64,000 nt of DNA from Clostridia bacterium (GCA_017464805.1 JAFTYE010000002.1:46297-110296), one strand, 5' to 3'; counted from the stretch's first letter, positions 27,111-34,825 are shown. Numbers and translations: made by a program. The notes: generated from the sequence alone by a model not told the origin.

Positions 27111-27139
27111 TTGACAAGTTGAGTATGTTGAGTTATAAT
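27111..27139 (+). promoter_or_regulatory. Second orphan consensus promoter
   Basis: TTGACA (27111-27116), 17-bp spacer with TTGAG repeats, TATAAT (27134-27139), followed by AAACCACAGG as in the first copy (AACCACAGG after 26714). It points into the 3' end of regulator C, with no plus-strand gene downstream. Confidence 0.8.
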
Positions 27140-27156
27140 TAAACCACAGGAAACCG

Positions 27157-27447
27157 TTACGGATCAATCAGCGAATCAATAATCTTTTGCACGATTTTTA
27201 ATTGATCAGCGTTCAGCTTATCGACACCGCGTAAAATGGGAATGTTCTCGGCGGGCTTCTTTTCTTCTATCAAATCGGCGACGGATACGCCAAAGTAGTC
27301 GGCGATTTTTCGTAAGGCTGTGGCGCGGGGCATGACTCCGTTTTTCCAAGCAGTCACGGATCCGGAAGAAAGCCTTAATGCCTTTGCGACCGCATTTGGA
27401 GACAATTTTCTACCGTCACAAAGTTCTCTAAAATTTTTCCAGAACAT
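27157..27447 (-). CDS. Xre-family regulator C of a tandem set
   Basis: This 96-residue HTH protein (NAVAKALRLSSGSVTAWKNG, then ALRKIADYFGVSVADLIEEKK) starts at ATG 27447 behind GAAAGGATGACAAA. It is divergent from the DUF6809-like gene at 27662, with a 210-bp region between them that holds the palindromes GAGAT-G-ATCTC (27481-27491) and AAATGAG-GAAAA-CTCATTT (27541-27559). The second is inside the divergent promoter spacer, so it probably represses the DUF6809-like gene. The same arrangement recurs at 34.4-35.1 kb with an unrelated-looking Xre protein. Confidence 0.86.
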   Translation of the reverse strand: MFWKNFRELCDGRKLSPNAVAKALRLSSGSVTAWKNGVMPRATALRKIADYFGVSVADLIEEKKPAENIPILRGVDKLNADQLKIVQKIIDSLIDP

Positions 27448-27535
27448 TTTGTCATCCTTTCTGTGCACAAGTCACAAAACGAGATGATCTCATTTGTGCA
27501 AAGCAACAAAAATGAAAATAACTCACACACACATG

Positions 27536-27564
27536 TTGACAAATGAGGAAAACTCATTTATAAT
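27536..27564 (+). promoter_or_regulatory. Promoter with palindromic operator for DUF6809-like gene A
   Basis: TTGACA (27536-27541) and TATAAT (27559-27564) are 17 bp apart. The spacer is almost wholly the inverted repeat AAATGAG/CTCATTT (27541-27559, 7-bp arms). A repressor bound here would block RNA polymerase directly. A further CTCATTT half-site is at 27489-27495. Confidence 0.85.
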
Positions 27565-27661
27565 ATGGCCATAAGGCAACAGCCCGTCCCTATTATACCA
27601 ACAAGGCGGAGTTTTGTCAAGAAAAATGAGAAATTCACAAAATTATGGAAAGGAAAAGGAC

Positions 27662-27925
27662 ATGATCATACAAGAATTATGGCACGGAAACATTTTGCCG
27701 CAGCAGGAAGAGGGCAAGCACGAAGAGGAAATAAAGGAGCTGCGCGCGCTTGCCGACAGAAACAGGGATATGCTTAAAGCCCATCTGAATGAGGAAGGGC
27801 TTGACCGCCTTGAACGGTACGACGAAAACCTTTCGGAGCTTATGTCGTTGCGTGAGGAGGATATATTTGAGAACGCCTTTCGCCTCGGCGTTCGCCTTGC
27901 CATCGAGTGCCTTATGGAAACATAA
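27662..27925 (+). CDS. DUF6809-like small protein A
   Basis: This 87-residue protein starts at ATG 27662 behind AAAGGAAAAGGAC (the longer frame lacks a site). It is highly charged and helical: MIIQELWHGNILPQQEE, then LNEEGLDRLERYDENLSEL, ending in FENAFRLGVRLAIECL. The pattern resembles small DUF6809-type proteins of Clostridia, whose function is unknown. It is about 75 percent identical by eye to the gene at 34456-34734. Both copies face an Xre gene and have an operator within the promoter spacer, so it is a repressed accessory gene, perhaps of prophage or stress origin. It is followed by a GC-rich hairpin (27926-27941) without a T run. Confidence 0.75.
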   Translation: MIIQELWHGNILPQQEEGKHEEEIKELRALADRNRDMLKAHLNEEGLDRLERYDENLSELMSLREEDIFENAFRLGVRLAIECLMET

Positions 27926-27997
27926 CCCCCTCGGGAGGGGGCTGAAAAAAACACCCCTCTCGCCCGCGCGCATATACTGGGAACGGAGGTAAACGAT

Positions 27998-28405
27998 ATG
28001 ACTTCTATGAATTGTTCCTGTAAATGTGCCTGCACGGCCATCACCGTGATCGGCAGCATCATCGTGGGTATCATCACCGCCATTTTGGTGGCCACGGCCA
28101 CCGTGGCGATCACCCCCGTCTTTCTGTGGGTATTGCTCGGCATCGCTGTGGTGTACCTGCCTATCCTTCTGCTCTTTACCGCGCTTCGCCGGGGCGAGGG
28201 CGGCCTCTGTATCTGCCGCGCCCTAACCGCGATCGTCATCGGCATTCTCGGCACGATCCTGCTCGCGCTCATTTTGCTGGGCATCGCGCTTCCCGCCACA
28301 GGCTTCCTTCTTCCCTTCTTTGCAGGAATTTTGCTTTTCTTTTTTGCGTTGACTCTTGCTTCCACCGCCTGCCTGATCCTCTGTCAGGCTGATTGTAACG
28401 AATAA
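27998..28405 (+). CDS. Cysteine-rich four-helix membrane protein, unknown function
   Basis: This 135-residue protein has four membrane segments (about 14-37, 40-62, 75-98 and 103-127) and cysteines clustered at both ends (NCSCKCACT near the start, CLILCQADCNE at the end). It starts at ATG 27998 behind GGAGGTAAACGAT. I do not recognise the family. The cysteine clusters may bind metal or be acylated. Its final codons and stop lie in a perfect 54-bp palindrome that it shares with the convergent hydrolase gene. Confidence 0.7.
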   Translation: MTSMNCSCKCACTAITVIGSIIVGIITAILVATATVAITPVFLWVLLGIAVVYLPILLLFTALRRGEGGLCICRALTAIVIGILGTILLALILLGIALPATGFLLPFFAGILLFFFALTLASTACLILCQADCNE

Positions 28406-28450
28406 AAACAACCGCCTGCGGTATACCGCAGGCGGTTGTTTTTATTCGTT
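28397..28450. terminator. 54-bp perfect palindrome serving as bidirectional terminator
   Basis: Arms of 27 bp (28397-28423 and 28424-28450) are exact reverse complements with no loop. Each arm encodes Asn-Glu-stop of one convergent gene, followed by an A/T run and a GC-rich stem, so one sequence ends both transcripts. Confidence 0.93.
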
Positions 28451-29485
28451 CAACCGTTTGGCAAATGCCGCAAGTGGCGCGTCATCACGGAAAAATTCAT
28501 GCTTGCCCTCGAAGGTGGAGAGAGTCAGCCAATCCTCGCCCACCTCGCGGCAATAGTCGCGCAGCCGCTCCATGGACGCGCGGCCGCTTTCTACCTTGAA
28601 AACCTCGTCCTGCTCCCCGATTGCCACGTACAACTGGCGGGGGTAGATCAGACAGGCAACCTCGGCATCGTCAAAGAGGTAAGCGGAGCGCGGCCAGGTC
28701 CAGTCTGACCAGCCGTGGGCATCCCTCGTGTTGTACCAGGAGCAGGACACGGCGGCGCGGATGCGCGTGTCAAGGGCGGCGGTATACAGGGTGTAAAAGC
28801 CACCGTAGGACAAGCCGACCATGCCGAGCGCGGACACGTAGTCCTCGGCCTCGAAGTAGTTCAGAATACGGCGGATGCCGTACACCTCGATCGCGGTGAC
28901 CGAGCTGCCCACGCGTTTAAGACGCGCGTCGAGATTGGTACGGTTGTAGGTCGTGTCGCAGACCTCGCCCTTTTCCTTTTCATCCCAAAGCAGGAGCTGG
29001 GGGCAGAACACGTGACAGCCCTCGCGCAGCACGCGCAGGGCGATATCGTGATAGGTGCCCGTCGAGCCCCACAGGCCCGTGATCAGCTCGGGCGTGCCCA
29101 GCCCGCCGTGTTGTACGATGGCAAGCGGGCGGCGTCCCTCTCCGTGAAGACGGAAATGCAGGCCCGTCATCCACAGCCCCGGCAGTACCTCAAAGCGCAT
29201 GCGGAACAGGGTGTACCCATCCTCGTGCGAAAGCAGCTCACAGACGGCCTCGGGAATGCCCGTCACCTCGCCCTTGTCAAGCGGCCAGCCCAGCATGGCG
29301 CACAGGTCGGCGCGGTATTGTTCGGGGGTCTTAAAGATATCGACGGCGTAGGCACGGCGGGCTTCCCTCGCCTCCTCTTGCCGCGCCTCGATCACGGCCT
29401 TGACGCCGCGCACGTATTCCTGCTTATACGGCTCGGTCACGCGCTTTTCCTCACGCAGGGCGGGAGCCTGGATTTCCTTTGTCAT
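28442..29485 (-). CDS. Alpha/beta hydrolase (acetyl-esterase-like)
   Basis: This 347-residue cytoplasmic alpha/beta hydrolase has an oxyanion region at IVQHGGLGTPE near 122. The nucleophile elbow GLSYGGF is near 225, an acidic residue is probable near 292, and the catalytic His is in FEGKHEFF near 330. It may deacetylate or de-esterify sugars. It starts behind GAGGATAATGAG, 10 bases after the FrhB-like gene, and forms the last gene of the surface-polysaccharide unit 28442-33193. The precise substrate is unknown. Confidence 0.75.
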   Translation of the reverse strand: MTKEIQAPALREEKRVTEPYKQEYVRGVKAVIEARQEEAREARRAYAVDIFKTPEQYRADLCAMLGWPLDKGEVTGIPEAVCELLSHEDGYTLFRMRFEVLPGLWMTGLHFRLHGEGRRPLAIVQHGGLGTPELITGLWGSTGTYHDIALRVLREGCHVFCPQLLLWDEKEKGEVCDTTYNRTNLDARLKRVGSSVTAIEVYGIRRILNYFEAEDYVSALGMVGLSYGGFYTLYTAALDTRIRAAVSCSWYNTRDAHGWSDWTWPRSAYLFDDAEVACLIYPRQLYVAIGEQDEVFKVESGRASMERLRDYCREVGEDWLTLSTFEGKHEFFRDDAPLAAFAKRLNE

Positions 29486-29495
29486 CTCATTATCC

Positions 29496-30629
29496 TCAAT
29501 TCCGTCTCAAAAGACGCTTGATTATTCGTTTCAGTCGGTTTTTCGGGGTAAAGCCGCCGTATCGGCGTGCCACGCCCGCAAATCCCCGCTCGTATTCTTC
29601 CCAAAATTTTTCCCTGCCCGCAGGACGCGCGGTCGGGGCGGTGAGATTCGGGTTTTTCGCCGCCACGTCGACAAACGCGGTCGGGCGGAGCTCCATATCC
29701 GACGCAAGCAGAGCCTCTTTTCCCTTCTCGGTATGCGCGACGACGGCGGACACGCCGCGCGAATCGGCAAAATCCGACAGGGGCGTGTCCTCAATGCCCC
29801 AAAAATCCCCCAGCGTGATGTCCGAAACAGCCTGCTCCTTGCCGAACGGGCAGGTGTAGCAGGCGGGGCGCAGGGCAAGGCGGCTGTAATACAGGGTGGC
29901 AAAGACCGTGTCGATCACCTTTTTGTCACCGAACCACAGGGCCTCCCGCGACACGCCCCAGGGGGCGGACAGATCGCGGAACTCGGCGCGCGTTACCTTG
30001 CGCTTGTGCCGCTTTTCCTGCCATGCGAGGTAGTCGGCCCACAGGCGGGGGGATGGCACGCCGTGGCAGATGAGGTCGGCGGTCAGCAGACCATCGTGAT
30101 CGCCGCGAAGATAGGCGTACAGCCCCGCCACCTGGCAGGGGGTGCCGCAAAACAGCACGCGCCGTCCGCCGACAAGGTCCCGCTTCACGGCGGCGTAGCT
30201 CTCGCCCACGTCGCTTTGCACGTATTTGGAGCCGCGAAGCATCTCTGCCTCCGCTTCGGTCTCGGCGCGCGCATGGTGCACCCTCATGTCCGCGTCAAGC
30301 CGCGCACCGTACACCACGCCACCTGCGGCAAGCGTGGCACGCGCCAGCGCGAAAAACGCACCGCCGCTTTGGCTTTTTTCTCTTGCCCCCTCACCGCGCA
30401 GCTTGGCGGCGGCCACCAGGACGGGGCGGGGCTCGTCTTTCTCTTTCTTGTTCTTGGCCGCAAGCGCGGGGCAAACGCGCTCGCAAAGGCCGCATTGGAT
30501 ACAGGTGACGGGGTCGATCACGGGATAAGCAAAGCCCTCGCCGTCCGCCGTCATGCAAATGGCCTTCGTGGGGCAGGATGCGAAGCACGCGGCACAGCCC
30601 GTGCAGGCAAAACTTTCGGTGTTCAGCAT
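29496..30629 (-). CDS. Fe-S oxidoreductase with FrhB domain, polysaccharide-linked
   Basis: This 377-residue protein has two 4Fe-4S clusters at the N-terminus (CTGCAACFASCP near 9-20 and CIQCGLCERVCP near 44-55). A coenzyme F420 hydrogenase beta-subunit (FrhB) domain follows, with FCGTPCQVAGLYAYL near 160 and CYTCPFGKEQAVSDITLGDFWG near 255-275. Such proteins often sit next to polysaccharide pyruvyl transferases in cell-surface loci and probably reduce or oxidise a sugar or lipid carrier. I chose ATG 30629, with GGAGAGG upstream, over a GTG at 30638. The upstream neighbour is the flippase, with about 1 base between. Confidence 0.83.
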   Translation of the reverse strand: MLNTESFACTGCAACFASCPTKAICMTADGEGFAYPVIDPVTCIQCGLCERVCPALAAKNKKEKDEPRPVLVAAAKLRGEGAREKSQSGGAFFALARATLAAGGVVYGARLDADMRVHHARAETEAEAEMLRGSKYVQSDVGESYAAVKRDLVGGRRVLFCGTPCQVAGLYAYLRGDHDGLLTADLICHGVPSPRLWADYLAWQEKRHKRKVTRAEFRDLSAPWGVSREALWFGDKKVIDTVFATLYYSRLALRPACYTCPFGKEQAVSDITLGDFWGIEDTPLSDFADSRGVSAVVAHTEKGKEALLASDMELRPTAFVDVAAKNPNLTAPTARPAGREKFWEEYERGFAGVARRYGGFTPKNRLKRIIKRLLRRN

Positions 30630-30630
30630 C

Positions 30631-32151
30631 TCAACCACCTCTCCTCAAAATCGTTTTCACGCGACCGAGGATGCCCCACAGGGTAGCGCGGTCAAAGAGC
30701 AAAGCGAGGATCAGCGTGACAAGCCCCGCCCACAGCGAGGCAAGACAGGCATACCCGACCCAGGCAAGCCAGCCGCTTACCGTCATGTCCACAAAGTGAA
30801 AGGGCAAAACGGAAATGACCACCGCCACCACGCTCCGTGCCACCGCCAAAAGGGTATCCCGCACGGGGGTGCCCGTGATGCGGCGCGCCGAGAAGAACCA
30901 AAGATCGACGTCGCGGTACAGGTTAGAGGCCGCCGCGGCGACAAGAATGCCGACAAGGCCAAACGGCACGGCAAGAACCGCGCCGCCGACAAGAGCAATC
31001 GCCCCCTGCGTCAGCGTGCGCCAGCGTGTTTCGCGGTACATGCCTGCCGAAATGACCAGCATGCCCTGTGGCGTTTTAAGGTGGTAGAGGTAGGTGCCGA
31101 GCACCACAAGAAAGCCGATTATCGGTTGATGGTAGTTGGCATCCTGGATATTCGCGGTGTACAGATCCACAAAGGGCATGATCATCACAAAGGACACCGC
31201 AAACACAAAGGAAATGAGCATATAAAAGCCGCTCTCGAACTCGCGGTAGGCCTTGCAGAGAACCTCTTTCTCGTTCTTCGCGATCACCTCGCCAAAGGAA
31301 GCAGCCAGACCTGAATTGAAGATCCCGAGGACGCTGTTGAGCCCCATCACCACGATGTTAAACACCGAGAAGATGCTGACAAGAGCCAAATCGCGCGACA
31401 CCAGCGTCAGAAGCAGAACCGTCGTGCCCTGATGGATCGCGCCCAGCACCTGCAAGAACATCGCGTCCCACCGCTTGTCAAGGGCGTGCATGTCGGGCGC
31501 GGCGTAGTAGTCCACGCGCGGATAACGGCGGCGGCAGTAAAGCAGCAAAAGAGCCGAGCGAAGAAGGAGCGCCGCGATCGCGGCCGCACGGGCGACCAGC
31601 ACCGACGCACCGAGGGCGGAGAGAACCGCAATGATCGCCGTTTGCAGACCCACCTGCAAGATCGAGGCGATCGAGATGACATAGGTCTTCTGATCGGCGG
31701 TCAGGAGCACGCGGTACTTGGCCAGCGTGAAAAATTCCAGAAATCCGCCCGCGCCGAGCACCAGCACGAGCAGAGCTGTTTCGAGGTAGGAAAGGGCGGG
31801 CGCGTCAATATACAGGGGATAGAGGAGCGACAGCAGCACCGTCAGTGCGGTGAACACCCAGCCCGCCTGTGTATAAAAGCGGCGGGATGCCGACACGATC
31901 TCGCTCGTGTGCCGCTCATCCCCGTCGGCAAGCGGCTTGTACAGCGCGTAAATGGCGGCGGCGGACAGCCCCGCCTCGACGAGGTTAAAGTAGTTGATGA
32001 ACTGGGTGATCGAGGTAACGAGGCCGTTGATCTCCGACCCGTAAAAGGCCAGCATAAAGCGCGGCACGATCAAGGCGGCCGCGACGTTCACCACCTGCAA
32101 CAGTGCCGTAAAAAGCGTGTTGTAAAAGAATTTCTTACTTCTGCTTTCCAT
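30631..32151 (-). CDS. Polysaccharide flippase, MOP superfamily
   Basis: This 506-residue protein has 12-14 membrane helices and the polysaccharide-transport (Wzx/RfbX) opening FFYNTLFTALLQVVNVAAALIVPRFML, with the GSEINGLVTSITQFINY segment typical of Gram-positive members. It should flip lipid-linked repeat units across the membrane. It overlaps the end of the pyruvyl transferase by 17 bases and is directly followed by the FrhB-like gene, so the genes are one operon. No polymerase or glycosyltransferase is present in the unit, so the rest of the pathway must be elsewhere. Confidence 0.88.
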   Translation of the reverse strand: MESRSKKFFYNTLFTALLQVVNVAAALIVPRFMLAFYGSEINGLVTSITQFINYFNLVEAGLSAAAIYALYKPLADGDERHTSEIVSASRRFYTQAGWVFTALTVLLSLLYPLYIDAPALSYLETALLVLVLGAGGFLEFFTLAKYRVLLTADQKTYVISIASILQVGLQTAIIAVLSALGASVLVARAAAIAALLLRSALLLLYCRRRYPRVDYYAAPDMHALDKRWDAMFLQVLGAIHQGTTVLLLTLVSRDLALVSIFSVFNIVVMGLNSVLGIFNSGLAASFGEVIAKNEKEVLCKAYREFESGFYMLISFVFAVSFVMIMPFVDLYTANIQDANYHQPIIGFLVVLGTYLYHLKTPQGMLVISAGMYRETRWRTLTQGAIALVGGAVLAVPFGLVGILVAAAASNLYRDVDLWFFSARRITGTPVRDTLLAVARSVVAVVISVLPFHFVDMTVSGWLAWVGYACLASLWAGLVTLILALLFDRATLWGILGRVKTILRRGG

Positions 32152-33193
32152 CTTTTGCGATCTTTTCTATGATTTTTTGGGATTTTTCCCGCTCCTCGAC
32201 CAGGCGCGCGTGCGCCTCGGCAAGGTCAGGAAGCGTGGGCGAAGCGAGTACCGCCTTGCTCGGATTGACGCGCTCGGGCAGCCCGACCGTGTCAAGCAGG
32301 TCAAGGATGCGGCTGGCGCGGTCGTTCTGCGCGAAGGAATAGAACGGCAGGCCGAAATTAAGCGAAAAGGCCGTGCCGTGGAAGGAGTCGGTGACAACGA
32401 AATCCGCCGAGGCGAACAGGGACACAAATTCGCGCGGACCCGCGTCGCGGATAATGCGGTCGCCAAACCGCTCGCGCGCGCTGACGGTCAGGTTGTACAC
32501 GGGGAGCCCCAGCGCATGCGCGACGGTCGCGGCCGCGCGCTTGATGCGCCCGTCACCCCCAAGCGTATACAGAAGCAGGTATTTCTCCGTCTTTTTCTCC
32601 TCGCTCGCGGCGGCAAAGGTACGCCACTCGTCGGCCGTAAGGAGCAGGGTCGGGTCCAGCGCGACGGTCGCGTCCAGCCCAAGCTGCTCACGGCAGATGT
32701 CCACGCCCGTCTTCTCGCGCACCGAGATCAGCGATAGGGCGGATAGGGCACGGCAAAACAGCGGAATCTGCTCGTTTGGCAGGCGAGAAAGTCCGAAGCT
32801 TGCCGCGTAGGCGTAGGTCCTTTTCTGCGGCATGCCGAGGGGTAGATAGGCAAGGTCGGCACCCGTGCAGGCAAGATTCCAGACCTGGTCGCTCCCCACC
32901 ACCAGCCGCGCGTAAGGGGCGCGCGTGATGCTTTTTTCGTCGTAGATTTCGGGGGAGGAAATTTCGGCCGAAAAGGCACGAAAACGCCTATTCCGCTTGG
33001 CAAAGACGGCCGCATGCAAAAGGGCGGCGGGGGTCCTTGGGAAAGCGTGGTACAGGCGCTCAAGGTGCGGGCTTTTATAATGGATAAGCTCGGCATCCGA
33101 CACGGCCGAAAGGACGGTTTTCAGCGCATATGCCTGTAAAACCGCCCCGTAGTTGATGGCTCTTGTAAACGTCAGGATACCGATATCTTTCAT
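32135..33193 (-). CDS. Polysaccharide pyruvyl transferase family protein
   Basis: This 352-residue protein belongs to the CsaB-like ketal pyruvyl transferase family, which adds pyruvate from PEP to surface sugars. Family marks are GILTFTRAINYGAVLQAYAL at 4-23, LVVGSDQVWN near 95, SVREKTG near 155 and DSFHGTAFSLNFGLPF near 268. It is the first gene of the unit with the flippase, FrhB protein and hydrolase. Bases 33194-33361 upstream hold a repeat. Together these suggest a small wall-polymer modification locus. Confidence 0.9.
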   Translation of the reverse strand: MKDIGILTFTRAINYGAVLQAYALKTVLSAVSDAELIHYKSPHLERLYHAFPRTPAALLHAAVFAKRNRRFRAFSAEISSPEIYDEKSITRAPYARLVVGSDQVWNLACTGADLAYLPLGMPQKRTYAYAASFGLSRLPNEQIPLFCRALSALSLISVREKTGVDICREQLGLDATVALDPTLLLTADEWRTFAAASEEKKTEKYLLLYTLGGDGRIKRAAATVAHALGLPVYNLTVSARERFGDRIIRDAGPREFVSLFASADFVVTDSFHGTAFSLNFGLPFYSFAQNDRASRILDLLDTVGLPERVNPSKAVLASPTLPDLAEAHARLVEEREKSQKIIEKIAKDGKQK

Positions 33194-33235
33194 GCGTTCT
33201 CCGTGTTCAGAAATTTCGGGTTTTGGCCACGCGTT

Positions 33236-33346
33236 CTTGGAACACCCTCTCGCCCGCTACACAGGAGCTCCTCGCTACCCGAAGGGAGCGTCTTGAATAG
33301 CCTCTCCCTTTGGGGGAGGTGACGCCGCAGGCGACGGAGAGGGGTA
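33236..33346. repeat. GC-rich intergenic repeat
   Basis: The stretch contains TCTCCCTTTGGGGGAGGTGACGCCGCAGGCG followed by GACGGAGAGGGG, which folds back on itself (CCTCTCC with GGAGAGG, GCCGC with GCGGC-type pairing). It resembles widespread non-coding repeats of gut Clostridia. No gene is seen between the two neighbouring genes. Confidence 0.45.
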
Positions 33347-33361
33347 AGCGAGCATTATCCA

Positions 33362-34294
33362 TCAATCCTCAAACAGGGGTGTGGAGAAATACCGCTCGGC
33401 CGTGTCGGGCAGGACCGTGACCACGGTCTTTCCCTTGCCCAGCTTCTTCGCCAGCCGAATGGCGGCGGCTACGTTCGTGCCCGAGCTGATGCCGCACATA
33501 ATGCCCTCTTTTTTTGCGAGATCGCACGCCGTGGCAAGAGCCTGGTCATCGCCCACGATGCAAACCTCGTCGTAAATTTCCTGATTTAGGATCGCGGGGA
33601 TCACACCGTCGCCGATGCCCATCTGGATATGCGTGCCGATCGCGCCACCCGAAAGGATGGCCGCATTCTCCGGCTCGACTGCCCAGATCGTCATGTCGGG
33701 GTTCGCCTCGCGCAGCACCTCGCCGATGCCCGTGATGGTTCCGCCCGTGCCGATGCCCGAACAGAAGCCGTGGATCGAACGGCCTTCCATATCCGCAAGG
33801 ATCTCCGCGCCCGTTCCCCTTCGCTGGATCTCGGGATTGGCAGGGTTTTCAAACTGTTGGGGCACGAAGACGTGCGGGTCCTCCCGCTGCATGCGGAGTG
33901 CCAGGTTCAGGCATTCCTCGATGCACAGGCCGATGTTGCCGTCGTCGTGCACGAGAATGACCTCCGCCCCGTAGTGGCGGACCAGCTTGCGCCGCTCCTC
34001 GCTGACCGAGTCGGGCATGATGATCTTTACGCGGTAGCCGCGCACCGCGCCCACCAGCGCCAGGCCGATGCCCTGGTTGCCGCTGGTCGGCTCGACGATC
34101 ACGGTATCGCGGTCAATGAGGCCCGCCGCCTCGGCGGCGTTAATCATATTGAGGGCCGTGCGCGTCTTGATCGAGCCGCCCACATTCAGCCCCTCGTATT
34201 TCACGAGAATTTCCGCACCGTCGGGGTTGCCCATATGACGAAGGCGCACGAGCGGCGTGTGCCCGATCGCCTCTAAAACGTTGTCGTATATCAT
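33362..34294 (-). CDS. Second cysteine synthase family protein
   Basis: This 310-residue PLP enzyme of the O-acetylserine sulfhydrylase family has the lysine in GGSIKTR near 42, a variant Asn loop PTSGNQGIGLA (Gln where CysK has Thr) near 70 and GTGGT near 178. It aligns with CysK in length and end (AERYFSTPLFE). It is monocistronic with its own promoter (34339-34366). The changed active-site loop and substitutions around it mean the natural substrate could differ from O-acetylserine, for example another beta-substituted alanine. It is only about half identical by eye to the copy at 8795-9712. Confidence 0.88.
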   Translation of the reverse strand: MIYDNVLEAIGHTPLVRLRHMGNPDGAEILVKYEGLNVGGSIKTRTALNMINAAEAAGLIDRDTVIVEPTSGNQGIGLALVGAVRGYRVKIIMPDSVSEERRKLVRHYGAEVILVHDDGNIGLCIEECLNLALRMQREDPHVFVPQQFENPANPEIQRRGTGAEILADMEGRSIHGFCSGIGTGGTITGIGEVLREANPDMTIWAVEPENAAILSGGAIGTHIQMGIGDGVIPAILNQEIYDEVCIVGDDQALATACDLAKKEGIMCGISSGTNVAAAIRLAKKLGKGKTVVTVLPDTAERYFSTPLFED

Positions 34295-34338
34295 CTTGAT
34301 AAAGCCTTTCGTAGAACTGCAAACGATTCGTACTTACT

Positions 34339-34366
34339 ATTATATCAGTTTTTTGCGGTTTTGCAA
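34339..34366 (-). promoter_or_regulatory. Promoter of the second cysteine synthase gene
   Basis: On the minus strand TTGCAA (34366-34361) and TATAAT (34344-34339) are 16 bp apart. Confidence 0.8.
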
Positions 34367-34411
34367 GCCCCCTTCGGGTTTTATTATTTTTGTACCCGCC
34401 TTACGGGGACG

Positions 34412-34457
34412 AAAGCCCCACCCCGTGTGTTACTTTGCAACACACGGGGTGGCTTTT
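34412..34457 (-). terminator. Terminator with the GTGTGT stem, copy 1
   Basis: A 14-bp stem (34418-34431 with 34439-34452) built on CCCCGTGTGT/ACACACGGGG, followed by AAGC/GCTT pairing and T runs. It ends the DUF6809-like gene B. Confidence 0.85.
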
Positions 34458-34734
34458 ATTTCTCCGAAAGGTATTCTGTGGCGAGGCGCATACCAAGGCA
34501 AAAGGCATTTACAAAGACATCCTCCTCTCGCAACGATAAAAACTCCGAAAGATTTTCATCGTATCGCTCAAGTCGGTCAAGCCCTTCCGCATTCAGATGG
34601 GCTTTAAGCACATCCCTGTTTCTGTCGGCAAGTGCGTGCAGCTCTTTTATTTCCTCTCCGTGCTTATCCCCCTCCTGCTGCGGCAGAATGTTTCCGTGCC
34701 ATAGCTCCTCCACGATGCTTTTATTTTCCAACAC
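34456..34734 (-). CDS. DUF6809-like small protein B
   Basis: This 92-residue protein is a close paralogue of the gene at 27662 (shared IVEELWHGNILPQQEG-type start, ALADRNRDVLKAHLNAEGL core and FVNAFCLGMRLATEYL end). It starts at GTG 34734 behind AAGGAGAGCGTT. It is divergent from an Xre regulator at 34858, and its promoter has the palindrome ATCACCTT-T-AAGGTGAT filling the space between -35 and -10. It is expected to be silent unless the regulator releases. Function is unknown. Confidence 0.78.
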   Translation of the reverse strand: MLENKSIVEELWHGNILPQQEGDKHGEEIKELHALADRNRDVLKAHLNAEGLDRLERYDENLSEFLSLREEDVFVNAFCLGMRLATEYLSEK

Positions 34735-34775
34735 AACGCTCTCCTTTTTGTCGCCTTATAAAGTCACTGCTTCCC

Positions 34776-34825
34776 ATGATATCACCTTTAAGGTGATTGT
34801 CAAGTCATCTTTTAGAATGTATGAT
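34776..34825. promoter_or_regulatory. Divergent promoters with operator in the spacer
   Basis: Minus strand: TTGACA (34803-34798), 16 bp, TATCAT (34781-34776). The spacer is the inverted repeat at 34781-34797 (8-bp arms). Plus strand: TTGTCA (34797-34802), 17 bp, TATGAT (34820-34825). The two -35 boxes overlap, so one bound regulator can control both directions. Confidence 0.85.

Noticed and set aside
27926-27952. Terminator of DUF6809-like gene A
   Set aside because: The GC-rich hairpin is followed by CTGAAAAAAA rather than a T run on the plus strand, so it does not meet the intrinsic terminator pattern.
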